A stretch of 13,201 nucleotides of DNA from Candidatus Omnitrophota bacterium. Its GTDB lineage: Bacteria > Omnitrophota > Gorgyraeia > Gorgyraeales > Gorgyraeaceae. The stretch lies in contig DNHS01000042.1 in assembly GCA_003485765.1 (NCBI GenBank), forward strand, positions 17,959-31,159. The letters are read 5' to 3'. Position numbers and translations under genes: made by a program. Every line of letters starts with the position of its first letter. Positions within the stretch are counted from its first letter, which is position 1. The notes under the pieces are model-generated. The model did not search any database, had not been told where the DNA came from, and was given only the letters and a program-made list of their open reading frames with translations. This document shows positions 1 through 5,684 of this stretch, piece by piece.

Positions 1-187
1 ATGGGATTGGCCGATAAAACTGGGCCGGCGGTTGGAGTTTAAAGAGTATATTTTGCCATACCACCGGCCCATCTAACTGTTTACTGTTAACTATATTGTT
101 CAAGTCATCCCAGACAAAATCATTGCCAAATGAGCTGAGATAGGCTAAAACGGTAATTAAAATAAGAGCAAAAATATATTTTTTCAA
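1..187 (-). CDS. GT-C family glycosyltransferase (TMTC/TPR type), N-terminus only
   Basis: Only the first 62 codons lie in the window; the gene runs off at base 1. Read from a TTG at 187, the protein starts with a short Lys-rich stretch and a hydrophobic helix (about residues 4-18), then the motif FVWDDLNNIVNS and, near the edge, FYRPIP. A membrane helix followed by an acidic DD pair in the first extracytoplasmic loop and a YRP motif is typical of polytopic GT-C glycosyltransferases, particularly the TMTC / DUF1736 type with C-terminal TPR repeats, which move a sugar from a lipid carrier onto protein or lipid. The TTG is preceded by AAGGG about 5 bases upstream, and I see no in-frame ATG. The preceding gene stops 23 bases upstream. 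The family call rests on a short stretch and the TPR part cannot be seen. Confidence 0.62.
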   Translation of the reverse strand, partial: MKKYIFALILITVLAYLSSFGNDFVWDDLNNIVNSKQLDGPVVWQNILFKLQPPAQFYRPIP

Positions 188-210
188 TTTAACCCTTATT
201 ATCCCTGATT

Positions 211-708
211 TTAAGTATGTTTTTCCGGCGCAATATGTCCTGATTCAACTGGCGCTATCTCATCATCGCGATAAGTAAATCTTGGAGTGCCGTCTTTTTT
301 GTGAATTTTAGTCCTATAGACCTCAAGCCCTCCCTCTTTTGTTTTCTTCATCCAGAAGTCAATATCGTAAGTTGTATTACCATCGGCTGTCTTAAAATCA
401 GTGCAGGCAAAGTAGGCATCTTCTTTCTTTATATAGCTGACTCTATCTTCATGAACCTTAATAAGCTTGAGCCCCAGCCCCTTACCCTCTATAGAATCGT
501 AAACTGGAAAATATCCTTCGTTTGCCTGTGTGACTTTATCGATATGACTTTTTATCCCATCTATAATTTGACCTGCTGAAAGCGTTACTTCCTTGCCAGG
601 ATGTTCAGCGCCCGGATGTTCGCTGCCAGGATGCTCTGCAGCTTCAGATATTACCGAAAAAGAAACTGCAACTGCCAAAACCAGTAAAATATTTATCAAT
701 GCCTTCAT
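211..708 (-). CDS. secreted hypothetical protein with three EHPG repeats
   Basis: A 165-residue protein I cannot assign to a named family. Residues 1-23 form a clear Sec signal peptide (Lys3, hydrophobic core LINILLVLAVAVSF, small residues SEAA before the likely cut); there is no lipobox cysteine. The mature protein begins with three tandem five-residue units, EHPGS-EHPGA-EHPGK (residues 25-39), followed by a soluble domain rich in charged and aromatic residues (about 42-155) with a single Cys102. The repeated Glu-His pairs could bind a metal, but that is inference. The ATG at 708 is well supported by AGGAGGG at 716-722. It lies 60 bases after the transglutaminase-like gene and 23 bases before the glycosyltransferase, so the three may be co-transcribed, possibly for cell-envelope work. 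Confidence 0.8.
   Translation of the reverse strand: MKALINILLVLAVAVSFSVISEAAEHPGSEHPGAEHPGKEVTLSAGQIIDGIKSHIDKVTQANEGYFPVYDSIEGKGLGLKLIKVHEDRVSYIKKEDAYFACTDFKTADGNTTYDIDFWMKKTKEGGLEVYRTKIHKKDGTPRFTYRDDEIAPVESGHIAPEKHT
592..636 (-). repeat. 15-bp tandem repeat coding for EHPGx x3
   Basis: Three consecutive 15-base units encode EHPGS, EHPGA and EHPGK just after the signal peptide. The units differ at third codon positions and in the last codon, so they are diverged enough to suggest selection on the peptide rather than a very recent duplication. Confidence 0.8.
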
Positions 709-715
709 TTAAAAT

Positions 716-722
716 CCCTCCT
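716..722 (-). promoter_or_regulatory. strong Shine-Dalgarno (AGGAGGG) of the EHPG-protein gene
   Basis: Read on the minus strand this is AGGAGGG, seven bases before the ATG at 708. It is one of the closest matches to the anti-SD sequence in the window, suggesting this secreted protein is made in quantity. Confidence 0.75.
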
Positions 723-768
723 GTTTTAAAAACGCTGGTTCTATGTATACATGCTTCGCCATAATTTT

Positions 769-1764
769 TTAATTTTTCTCATCACCCCCTTCTAAATTTT
801 TAAAAGATACCTCAAAATCTATATCGTAGAATTGTGAATTATCAAGCTCTGCATAAGGATAAATGAAAAAATTCAAAGGTTGTTGGTTCTTGGCATATCT
901 AAGTTTTATATCCCTGCCCGTAGTAAAATGAACTCTATTTTCATCAATATGGCCAAAGAAATAATCACGTTTTTCAGGATGTTTATCTGCTTCTGATATA
1001 TCTACTGGAATCCATCCTTTATCCTTTAAATAAAACTTCGCCCAGCAGTGATAACCATTGAGCTTGCCTTCGTTTTTTTCTTCTGGTATGCGATAACCAA
1101 TCTCAAATTTTGCAGGCATACCTAAAGAGCGTACTAAAGAGATAAATAAAGAGTGATAATCTGTGCAGATGCCTTTTTTAGCTTCTAGTGTCAAGAGGCT
1201 GTCTCCAATGCCGCAGACCATGGGATCATCTTTAGAGTAAGTAAGCTCATCGATGATATAATCATAAATTGCTCTAACCCTTTCTAAATCATCGCTCTTT
1301 CCATGTGTTATTTTCTTAGCCAGCGCTTTTAATCTCCCATTTACAGGCACAAGCTTGTCTGGCTTTAAGAAACGGGATAAAGCCCTATGAGAATCGCCTA
1401 AGCAGCTGACAGCGCTATATTCTACCCTTTTCACCTTAAAGGATAATGTTATCTCGGACACGTTCTCGTCTTGCGCGTTCTGTGCTGGTTTAAGGAATAG
1501 GACTTTATTGCCATATCCCTCATCCGTGATAATGGACGCCTTAAATTTGCTAACCGATTTGAAATCATCTATTATCTGCCAATTATCGCTCACAGGGTAG
1601 GGAATCCAGACACGCAGATCACTCGCATCTTTTGGAAGATTTTTAAACAGGATTCTTTCCTCTATGAGAAATGCCCTATCTTTCTTGGAAAGACTGGCCG
1701 CTAATTCATTTATCCCTAAAAAGATAATTATTAATATAACTATTGCAAAGAAAATCTTTTTCAT
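769..1764 (-). CDS. secreted or membrane-anchored transglutaminase-like protein
   Basis: A 331-residue protein with an N-terminal hydrophobic helix (residues 4-23) that is either an uncleaved anchor or a signal peptide. Residues 30-120 are beta-rich, as is common ahead of this fold. The transglutaminase-like (papain-fold) domain covers about 150-260, with a complete apparent triad: Cys200 in KKGICTDYHSLF, His239 in GYHCWAKF and Asp255 in WIPVDISEA. Bacterial members act as peptidases or amide-bond enzymes; the substrate cannot be read from sequence, and an envelope role is inferred from the N-terminus. The ATG at 1764 fits the hydrophobic start, but only a poor ribosome site precedes it. It begins 34 bases after the GDT1-like gene. 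Confidence 0.88.
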   Translation of the reverse strand: MKKIFFAIVILIIIFLGINELAASLSKKDRAFLIEERILFKNLPKDASDLRVWIPYPVSDNWQIIDDFKSVSKFKASIITDEGYGNKVLFLKPAQNAQDENVSEITLSFKVKRVEYSAVSCLGDSHRALSRFLKPDKLVPVNGRLKALAKKITHGKSDDLERVRAIYDYIIDELTYSKDDPMVCGIGDSLLTLEAKKGICTDYHSLFISLVRSLGMPAKFEIGYRIPEEKNEGKLNGYHCWAKFYLKDKGWIPVDISEADKHPEKRDYFFGHIDENRVHFTTGRDIKLRYAKNQQPLNFFIYPYAELDNSQFYDIDFEVSFKNLEGGDEKN

Positions 1765-1798
1765 AATATTATAAGCTGGATAGTAAAATGCCTGTTAT

Positions 1799-2071
1799 TC
1801 ACAGCTTGCCGAAAAGCATCAATATGCCGAGTATTATAAATAGAGACGCGCCGCAGTATTTTATAATCTCTGGTTTTATATATTTACCAAGAGTTGCGCC
1901 TATTATAACTGAAACAGCGGTAATGACCATGTATGCGCAAATAGAGCCGAAAAATACAGTCAAAGGCTTAGCTGACTTTGAAGCCATGCCTATGCTAACC
2001 ATTTGTGTTTTATCCGCCATCTCTGCAAAAAATACAGCTGTAAACGTAGCCAGAAATATCTTCCAGTCCAT
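1799..2071 (-). CDS. GDT1/TMEM165 (UPF0016) single-domain cation transporter subunit
   Basis: A 90-residue membrane protein with three hydrophobic segments (about 5-15, 38-59 and 70-88). Residues 17-22 read EMADKT, followed by Q, matching the family signature E-x-G-D-K-T/S with Ala in place of Gly. Family members move Mn2+ or Ca2+ across membranes, usually outward, and full-length ones carry two copies of this unit. A 90-residue protein is one half, so it would have to form a homodimer or pair with a second half encoded elsewhere; none is in the window. The ATG at 2071 has a GGGGGA ribosome site about five bases upstream. It follows the ChrA-like gene after an 88-base gap holding a perfect palindrome. 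Mn2+ export is inference from the family. Confidence 0.85.
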   Translation of the reverse strand: MDWKIFLATFTAVFFAEMADKTQMVSIGMASKSAKPLTVFFGSICAYMVITAVSVIIGATLGKYIKPEIIKYCGASLFIILGILMLFGKL

Positions 2072-2093
2072 ATATTCCCCCTGTATTTTGCAA

Positions 2094-2121
2094 AGTAGGG
2101 GAGGTTTAAACCTCCCCTACT
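2094..2121. repeat. 28-bp perfect palindrome between chrA-like and GDT1-like genes
   Basis: The left arm AGTAGGGGAGGTTT is followed at once by its exact reverse complement, with no spacer. As RNA it would fold into a hairpin of about 12 bp closed by a small AT loop, ending about 14 bases before the GDT1 ribosome site. Only three T residues follow it on the transcribed strand, so it is a poor intrinsic terminator. It resembles the short GC-rich palindromes dispersed in many uncultured bacterial genomes, but no second copy lies in this window. Confidence 0.9.
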
Positions 2122-2159
2122 GTTAACATTGAAAGTATTAAATCCATCCAGTATTTTGT

Positions 2160-2681
2160 CTATTTTAGAAAAGCCCCGAGAATGCCAGCGCAAATAATTA
2201 TTAAAGCAGGGTGGATTTTTGTGTAAATAAAAATGGTGAACGATAGAACTACTATAAGAATATTTTTAAAATTGCTTAATTGATTCATATTTACAGTCTG
2301 GAACGCCAATGCAATAATCATGGCGAATACTGCTAATTGAACTATGCTGAAAGCGCTTTTAATAGATGCCGTATTTTTATACCTCGCGTAGAGAAACGAT
2401 CCAAACAGTATCAGTAAAACAGGCGCCAGCAGATTACCAATGTTCGCAGCGACTGCGCCCATAATGCCTGCTATTTTATATCCGGTATACGTAGCGTATT
2501 TTATTGAAATAGCGCCTGGAAATATCTGGACCATGCCCAAAACATCTAAAAATTCCTCTTTGGATAACCAGTGATATTTTTCAACTACCTCCTTTTCTAT
2601 CAGGGGTAAAAATGAATAGGCCCCGCCTATTGCAAAAAGTCCTACTTTTAAAAACGCAAAAAATAACTTAGCTAACACCAT
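2160..2681 (-). CDS. chrA: ChrA-family (CHR) chromate/anion transporter, single domain
   Basis: A 173-residue integral membrane protein. The N-terminal part holds the CHR signature: FLKVGLFAIGGAYSFLPLIEKEVV (about residues 10-33), WLSKEEFLD (38-46) and QIFPGA (52-57). Four further hydrophobic stretches follow to the C-terminus. This is the length of the short-chain CHR proteins, which normally occur as two neighbouring genes; long ChrA proteins fuse two such domains. Only one copy is present here. The family exports chromate, though many members may carry other anions, so the symbol describes family rather than proven substrate. The ATG at 2681 starts one base after the mogA stop with GGGAG eight bases upstream, implying translational coupling to the molybdenum cofactor genes. 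That hints at an oxyanion role, which is inference. Confidence 0.87.
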   Translation of the reverse strand: MVLAKLFFAFLKVGLFAIGGAYSFLPLIEKEVVEKYHWLSKEEFLDVLGMVQIFPGAISIKYATYTGYKIAGIMGAVAANIGNLLAPVLLILFGSFLYARYKNTASIKSAFSIVQLAVFAMIIALAFQTVNMNQLSNFKNILIVVLSFTIFIYTKIHPALIIICAGILGAFLK

Positions 2682-2682
2682 C

Positions 2683-3222
2683 TCAATGCTCCCTTTCTAA
2701 TATCATATCTAAACCATGCGGCAGGCCTTCCAATATTGCCTCCAATGATTCCTGAGCCCCTTTTGTGCTTCCAGGCAAATTAATTATCAAAGTCTTGCCC
2801 CTGATACCTGCGATTGCCCTAGACAGCATTGCCCTCTTGGTAAATTTCAGGCATTCTACCCGCATAGCCTCTGGAATGCCTGGTACCTCTCTTTCAATAA
2901 CCTCTCTTGTTGCCTCAGGCGTAAAATCCCTTGCAGTAAAACCTGTGCCGCCATCAGTAAGAACTAAATCAACCTTTAGATTATCGCAATAATCAATAAT
3001 TCTTTCTTTAATCATCTCTGGCTCATCAGGTATAATTTCATATTTCACTACTTCGCCAGGAAGCCTTTTTACAATATCCTGGACAATCTTTCCGCTCTTA
3101 TCCTCTCTCTGGCCCCTGGAGCACTTATCGCTTATGGTAAGCACCGCTACTTTATATACCTCAGTCTGCCCTTCGACTCGCTCCGCTCGCTCAGGGCTTC
3201 GCTCATTTCGTTCGCTTCGCAT
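2683..3222 (-). CDS. mogA: molybdopterin adenylyltransferase MogA with a repeat-derived N-terminus
   Basis: MogA activates molybdopterin by adenylation before molybdenum insertion. The conserved protein begins at about residue 23 (YKVAVLTISDKCSRG) and continues through the cofactor loop DGGTGFTARDFTPEA (90-104), where D90-G94 is the conserved turn, and the NLPGSTKGAQE loop (148-158). The C-terminus (GLPHGLDMI) is complete. Residues 1-20 are unlike the family: they are Arg/Glu-rich and encoded by a repeat element at 3168-3222. The ATG at 3222 is nevertheless supported by GGAGG nine bases upstream, and no start codon occurs at the expected domain start. The gene overlaps the MOSC gene by 20 bases and ends one base before chrA. 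Separating MogA from MoaB-type relatives is based on operon context with moaA, moaC and MOSC. Confidence 0.93.
   Translation of the reverse strand: MRSERNERSPERAERVEGQTEVYKVAVLTISDKCSRGQREDKSGKIVQDIVKRLPGEVVKYEIIPDEPEMIKERIIDYCDNLKVDLVLTDGGTGFTARDFTPEATREVIEREVPGIPEAMRVECLKFTKRAMLSRAIAGIRGKTLIINLPGSTKGAQESLEAILEGLPHGLDMILEREH
3168..3222. repeat. ER-rich repeat element inside the start of mogA and end of the MOSC gene
   Basis: The 30-base core at 3168-3197 begins GCCCTTCGACTCGC and ends CGCTCAGGGC, with complementary GCCCT/AGGGC ends around a CTCGCT/CCGCTCGCT interior. It is followed to 3222 by more TTCGCT/TTCGTT units. From memory it resembles the widely dispersed GCCCTGAGC...TCGAAGGGC palindrome family of bacterial genomes. 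It encodes the extra SER/NER/PER/AER units of MogA in one frame and the last few MOSC codons in another. Confidence 0.72.
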
Positions 3223-3724
3223 CTTTTATTACCTCCAATCTATCTCCTGGTTTAATAACTCCGCCTTTTAGAACTCTTGCAAATATGCCTTCTCTGGGCA
3301 TAACGCAATCCCCAGCCTGATAATATATACTACATCTTGTGTGGCAAACTTTGCCGATCTGGCTGACCTCAAAAATTACGCCATTGCCGGATTTAAATCT
3401 TTCCCCTATTTTCAATTTTAACAGGTCTACGCCTTTTGTGGTGATATTTTCCGCAAAATCGCCAGGCCTGACATCAAGGCCCTTTAACTGCATCTTTTTT
3501 ATAGATTCCTCTGCCAGAAAACTTACCTGCCTATGCCCGCTTCCCGCATGGGCATCCCCTGTGATGCCAAAATCCTTTCTCAGGGATATTGATTCCACAT
3601 TATGTTTTCTTTCGCCCTTTTTATCAGAAACCGAAACAGCAGTTATACATTCGCCCCGATACGATAAATCGGGGCTCAGTATTCCGCCCAAGGAATCCCG
3701 GGCTTTAACCCGGGTGGGCTTCAT
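3203..3724 (-). CDS. MOSC-domain protein of the molybdenum cofactor cluster
   Basis: MOSC domains (the sulfur-carrier domain of molybdenum cofactor sulfurases) handle sulfur or cofactor transfer; this stand-alone type is common beside mogA and moaC. With the ATG at 3724 the protein has 173 residues. The domain runs from about residue 26 (CITAVSVSDKKGERK) through GITGDAHAGSGHRQVSFLA (53-71), RPGDFAENITT and QIGKVCHTRCS (122-132) to GDCVMPREGIFA. Cys127, Cys131 and Cys140 are candidate functional thiols. The first 24 or so residues are encoded by two hairpins and are not part of the family. An ATG at 3745 is equally possible; neither has a strong ribosome site. I prefer 3724 because it follows the dehydrogenase stop by four bases. 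A start at 3808 would add only shadow sequence from the previous gene. The end overlaps mogA by 20 bases. Confidence 0.85.
   Translation of the reverse strand: MKPTRVKARDSLGGILSPDLSYRGECITAVSVSDKKGERKHNVESISLRKDFGITGDAHAGSGHRQVSFLAEESIKKMQLKGLDVRPGDFAENITTKGVDLLKLKIGERFKSGNGVIFEVSQIGKVCHTRCSIYYQAGDCVMPREGIFARVLKGGVIKPGDRLEVIKDAKRTK
3653..3675. repeat. hairpin with 8-bp arms inside the MOSC coding sequence
   Basis: Arms GCCCCGAT (3653-3660) and ATCGGGGC (3668-3675) flank a seven-base loop. It encodes part of the non-conserved N-terminal stretch (SPDLSYRG) of the MOSC protein. Confidence 0.8.
3686..3719. repeat. hairpin with a CCCGGG inner stem inside the MOSC coding sequence
   Basis: The inner arms CCCGGG (3697-3702 and 3709-3714) flank CTTTAA. 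Outer arms GCCCA (3686-3690) and TGGGC (3715-3719) extend it with a six-base bulge on one side. It lies directly after the MOSC start at 3724 and encodes residues that have no counterpart in the family. Confidence 0.75.
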
Positions 3725-3728
3725 CTTC

Positions 3729-5594
3729 TTACTTGATGATCTCATTTTCCATCCACTCGTATTTATCGGAAAGTATATTTTTAGCGACTCTATTGGCCAA
3801 CTTATCATTATTATTCCACACGCCCCGGAATTGCGCCGCTATACGGACCCTGGCTTGGCAGCAAAATAGGTCTGCTAATTCTATCGGCGAAGCGCCTTCG
3901 CCTGCAACTTTTTTCCTTGCAATACCTGCGGCATATGAACATATGCCGGCCATTACAAAAAGGTCTGTACCGATATCTACGAATCTAGCGAGAAGGCTTT
4001 GCTTTGATTCCAAGCGCTGCTGATAAATCACCATTTTCATGAACATCTCTCTCGCCAGGCGTTTACTGGTATACTGGACAAACATCATATGCTTTTTAAG
4101 AGGCGCGGAAAGCCTTGTTATAGATGCCGGCGTAAAACACGGCAGCCATAACACAGGAAACCAGAATGTATAATAAAATCCCATTGAAATCAACGCCTGT
4201 ATCTTGCCCACTAGCGATGTTCTGGAACTGAAAAGAGGTTTGAGCCTTCTCAGATGCGGGTCAAGCGCCTCTCTGGCAATAAAAAGCCGCATTATCTGGC
4301 TAGTGCCTTCTATGATTAAATTTACGCGGCTGTCCCTGAATACTCTTTCTACTGGAAAACCCGCCTCGCCTCTTCCTTTAAGAGAAAGGCTGGTCTCAAA
4401 ACCTCTGCCGCTTCGAAGCTGTAGCGTATCATCAATCACCTCCCAGCTTTTTTCAGCGCAGAAAAGTTTAGCCATTGCTGCTTCAAGCCTGATATCTAAT
4501 TTTTTTTCATCCGCCATATGCGAAGTAAGCCACGTAACAGCGTCCATTGCAAACGTATTTGATGCCATGCTGGCTAACTTGCTGGCCACCATTTCATGCT
4601 CGCCAATAGGCGAACCCCACTGTTTTCTCTCTTTTGCCCATCTGCGGCTTACTGAAAGACACCATTTACTCATACCTGTTACTGCCGCGGGAACAGTAAG
4701 CCGGCCTGTATTCAAAGTAATAAAAGCAAGTTTCAAGCCTTGTCCTTCGCCTAAAATAATATTTTCTCTTGGCACTTTTACATTTTTGAATTTTAAAAGC
4801 CCTAATTTCACGCCGTGCAAGCCCATAAAGCTGCACCTGTAAGCCACTTCAAAGCCAGGGGTATTGGTCTCAACTATAAAAGCTGTTATTTGTTTTCTTT
4901 CTTTGCCCTTCTCTATTTTTGGAGGAGTCTGGCACATAACAATAAGGATATCTGCGATATTTCCATTCGAGCACCATAATTTCTCGCCATTGATAAGGTA
5001 GAATTTTCCATCTTCTACAGGCATAGCAGTTGTCTTCATTGTCCTTGGGTCAGAACCAGCAACTGGTTCGGTAAGCGCAAAACCTGAAATCGCGCCTTTC
5101 CTGAACATAGGCAGATATTTCTTTTTCTGCTCCTCTGTTCCAAATAAACTTAAAGGCGTAGGAACGCCGATACTTTGATGCGCGGATAATAATACCGCTG
5201 TTGAGCCGCAGTAGCTTGCCACAAGATGCATGGCGCGATTGTAGTTTATCTGGCTCAAGCCAAGGCCGTCGTATTCAGGTTTGATCTTCATGCTGAAGGC
5301 TCCCAAATCTGCCAGGCCTTTTACGACGTGGGGCGGTATTTCTCCGGTTTTATCGACTTCGTCAGGGTCAAGATTAGCCTGCAAAAATCCTTTTAATTTC
5401 TCTAAATACTCTGCGCCTATTTTTTTGTCCGACTCGGATTGCTCGGGAAAAGGATAGATGAGATCCCATGACAATTTACCGTGAAATATATCCCGGACAA
5501 AACTTGGGTAATCCCATTCACTCTCGCGCGAACCCTCAGCAAGTTCCAGCGACTCTCTTTTTTCATGGCTTATACTTTTATCATACATCTCCAT
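3729..5594 (-). CDS. long acyl-CoA dehydrogenase with C-terminal membrane-type extension (FadE-like)
   Basis: Catalyses the first, FAD-dependent oxidation of beta-oxidation. The 621 residues exceed the usual 380-400 of soluble enzymes and match VLCAD/ACAD9-type proteins. The core is complete: an N-terminal helical part (about 55-165), the FAD/substrate strand FALTEPVAGSDP (172-183), GEKLWCSNG (203-211), ERKQWGSPIGEHEMV (322-336) and RVFRDSRVNLIIEGTSQIMRLF (417-438), where Glu429 sits at the catalytic base position. The extension (about 450-621) includes a strongly hydrophobic aromatic segment (471-487), expected to bind the membrane, as in VLCAD. A preference for long-chain acyl-CoA is inferred. 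The ATG at 5594 has AGGAGA about six bases upstream; the ATG at 5588 is spaced less well. It follows the fadJ-like gene after 90 bases containing a hairpin. Confidence 0.93.
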   Translation of the reverse strand: MEMYDKSISHEKRESLELAEGSRESEWDYPSFVRDIFHGKLSWDLIYPFPEQSESDKKIGAEYLEKLKGFLQANLDPDEVDKTGEIPPHVVKGLADLGAFSMKIKPEYDGLGLSQINYNRAMHLVASYCGSTAVLLSAHQSIGVPTPLSLFGTEEQKKKYLPMFRKGAISGFALTEPVAGSDPRTMKTTAMPVEDGKFYLINGEKLWCSNGNIADILIVMCQTPPKIEKGKERKQITAFIVETNTPGFEVAYRCSFMGLHGVKLGLLKFKNVKVPRENIILGEGQGLKLAFITLNTGRLTVPAAVTGMSKWCLSVSRRWAKERKQWGSPIGEHEMVASKLASMASNTFAMDAVTWLTSHMADEKKLDIRLEAAMAKLFCAEKSWEVIDDTLQLRSGRGFETSLSLKGRGEAGFPVERVFRDSRVNLIIEGTSQIMRLFIAREALDPHLRRLKPLFSSRTSLVGKIQALISMGFYYTFWFPVLWLPCFTPASITRLSAPLKKHMMFVQYTSKRLAREMFMKMVIYQQRLESKQSLLARFVDIGTDLFVMAGICSYAAGIARKKVAGEGASPIELADLFCCQARVRIAAQFRGVWNNNDKLANRVAKNILSDKYEWMENEIIK

Positions 5595-5639
5595 ATTGCT
5601 CTCCTATGTTTCGTAAAGACAGCGCTATTTCTTATTTCT

Positions 5640-5684
5640 AGGGACAGCTACCATTTTTCTTATAGAAAAATGGTAGCTGTCCCT
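5640..5684. repeat. 45-base perfect inverted repeat directly after the fadJ-like stop
   Basis: Two exact 21-base arms (5640-5660 and 5664-5684) are separated by TAT. The left arm begins AGGGACAGCTACC and ends ATTTTTCT. The right arm abuts the TAG stop at 5685-5687. No U-tract follows on the minus strand, so it is not a standard terminator and transcription probably continues to the dehydrogenase 45 bases on. It has the look of a REP- or MITE-like element of the kind moved by REP-associated transposases; no such gene is in the window. Confidence 0.92.

Noticed and set aside
744..772. Possible promoter TTAAAA-N17-TATACA before the EHPG-protein gene
   Set aside because: Each box matches consensus at only four of six bases in AT-rich DNA; a nearby ATGTATACAT palindrome may equally explain the pattern. 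It is too weak to annotate.
1990..2193. 67-codon minus-strand frame between the chrA-like and GDT1-like genes
   Set aside because: It overlaps both real genes out of frame, and its only notable peptide (RGGLNLPY) comes from the 28-bp palindrome, which gives the same peptide on the other strand.
3746..3808. Upstream start of the MOSC gene at 3808
   Set aside because: The added residues are out-of-frame dehydrogenase sequence and no ribosome site precedes it.
4204..4842. 212-codon open frame on the plus strand
   Set aside because: It lies wholly within the acyl-CoA dehydrogenase gene on the minus strand, has no recognisable domain or ribosome site, and its composition is that of an antisense shadow. 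The same applies to all other plus-strand frames here.
5640..5684. Intrinsic terminator at the fadJ-like gene
   Set aside because: The stem is long and perfect, but no run of T follows on the minus strand, and the next operon gene starts 45 bases later.
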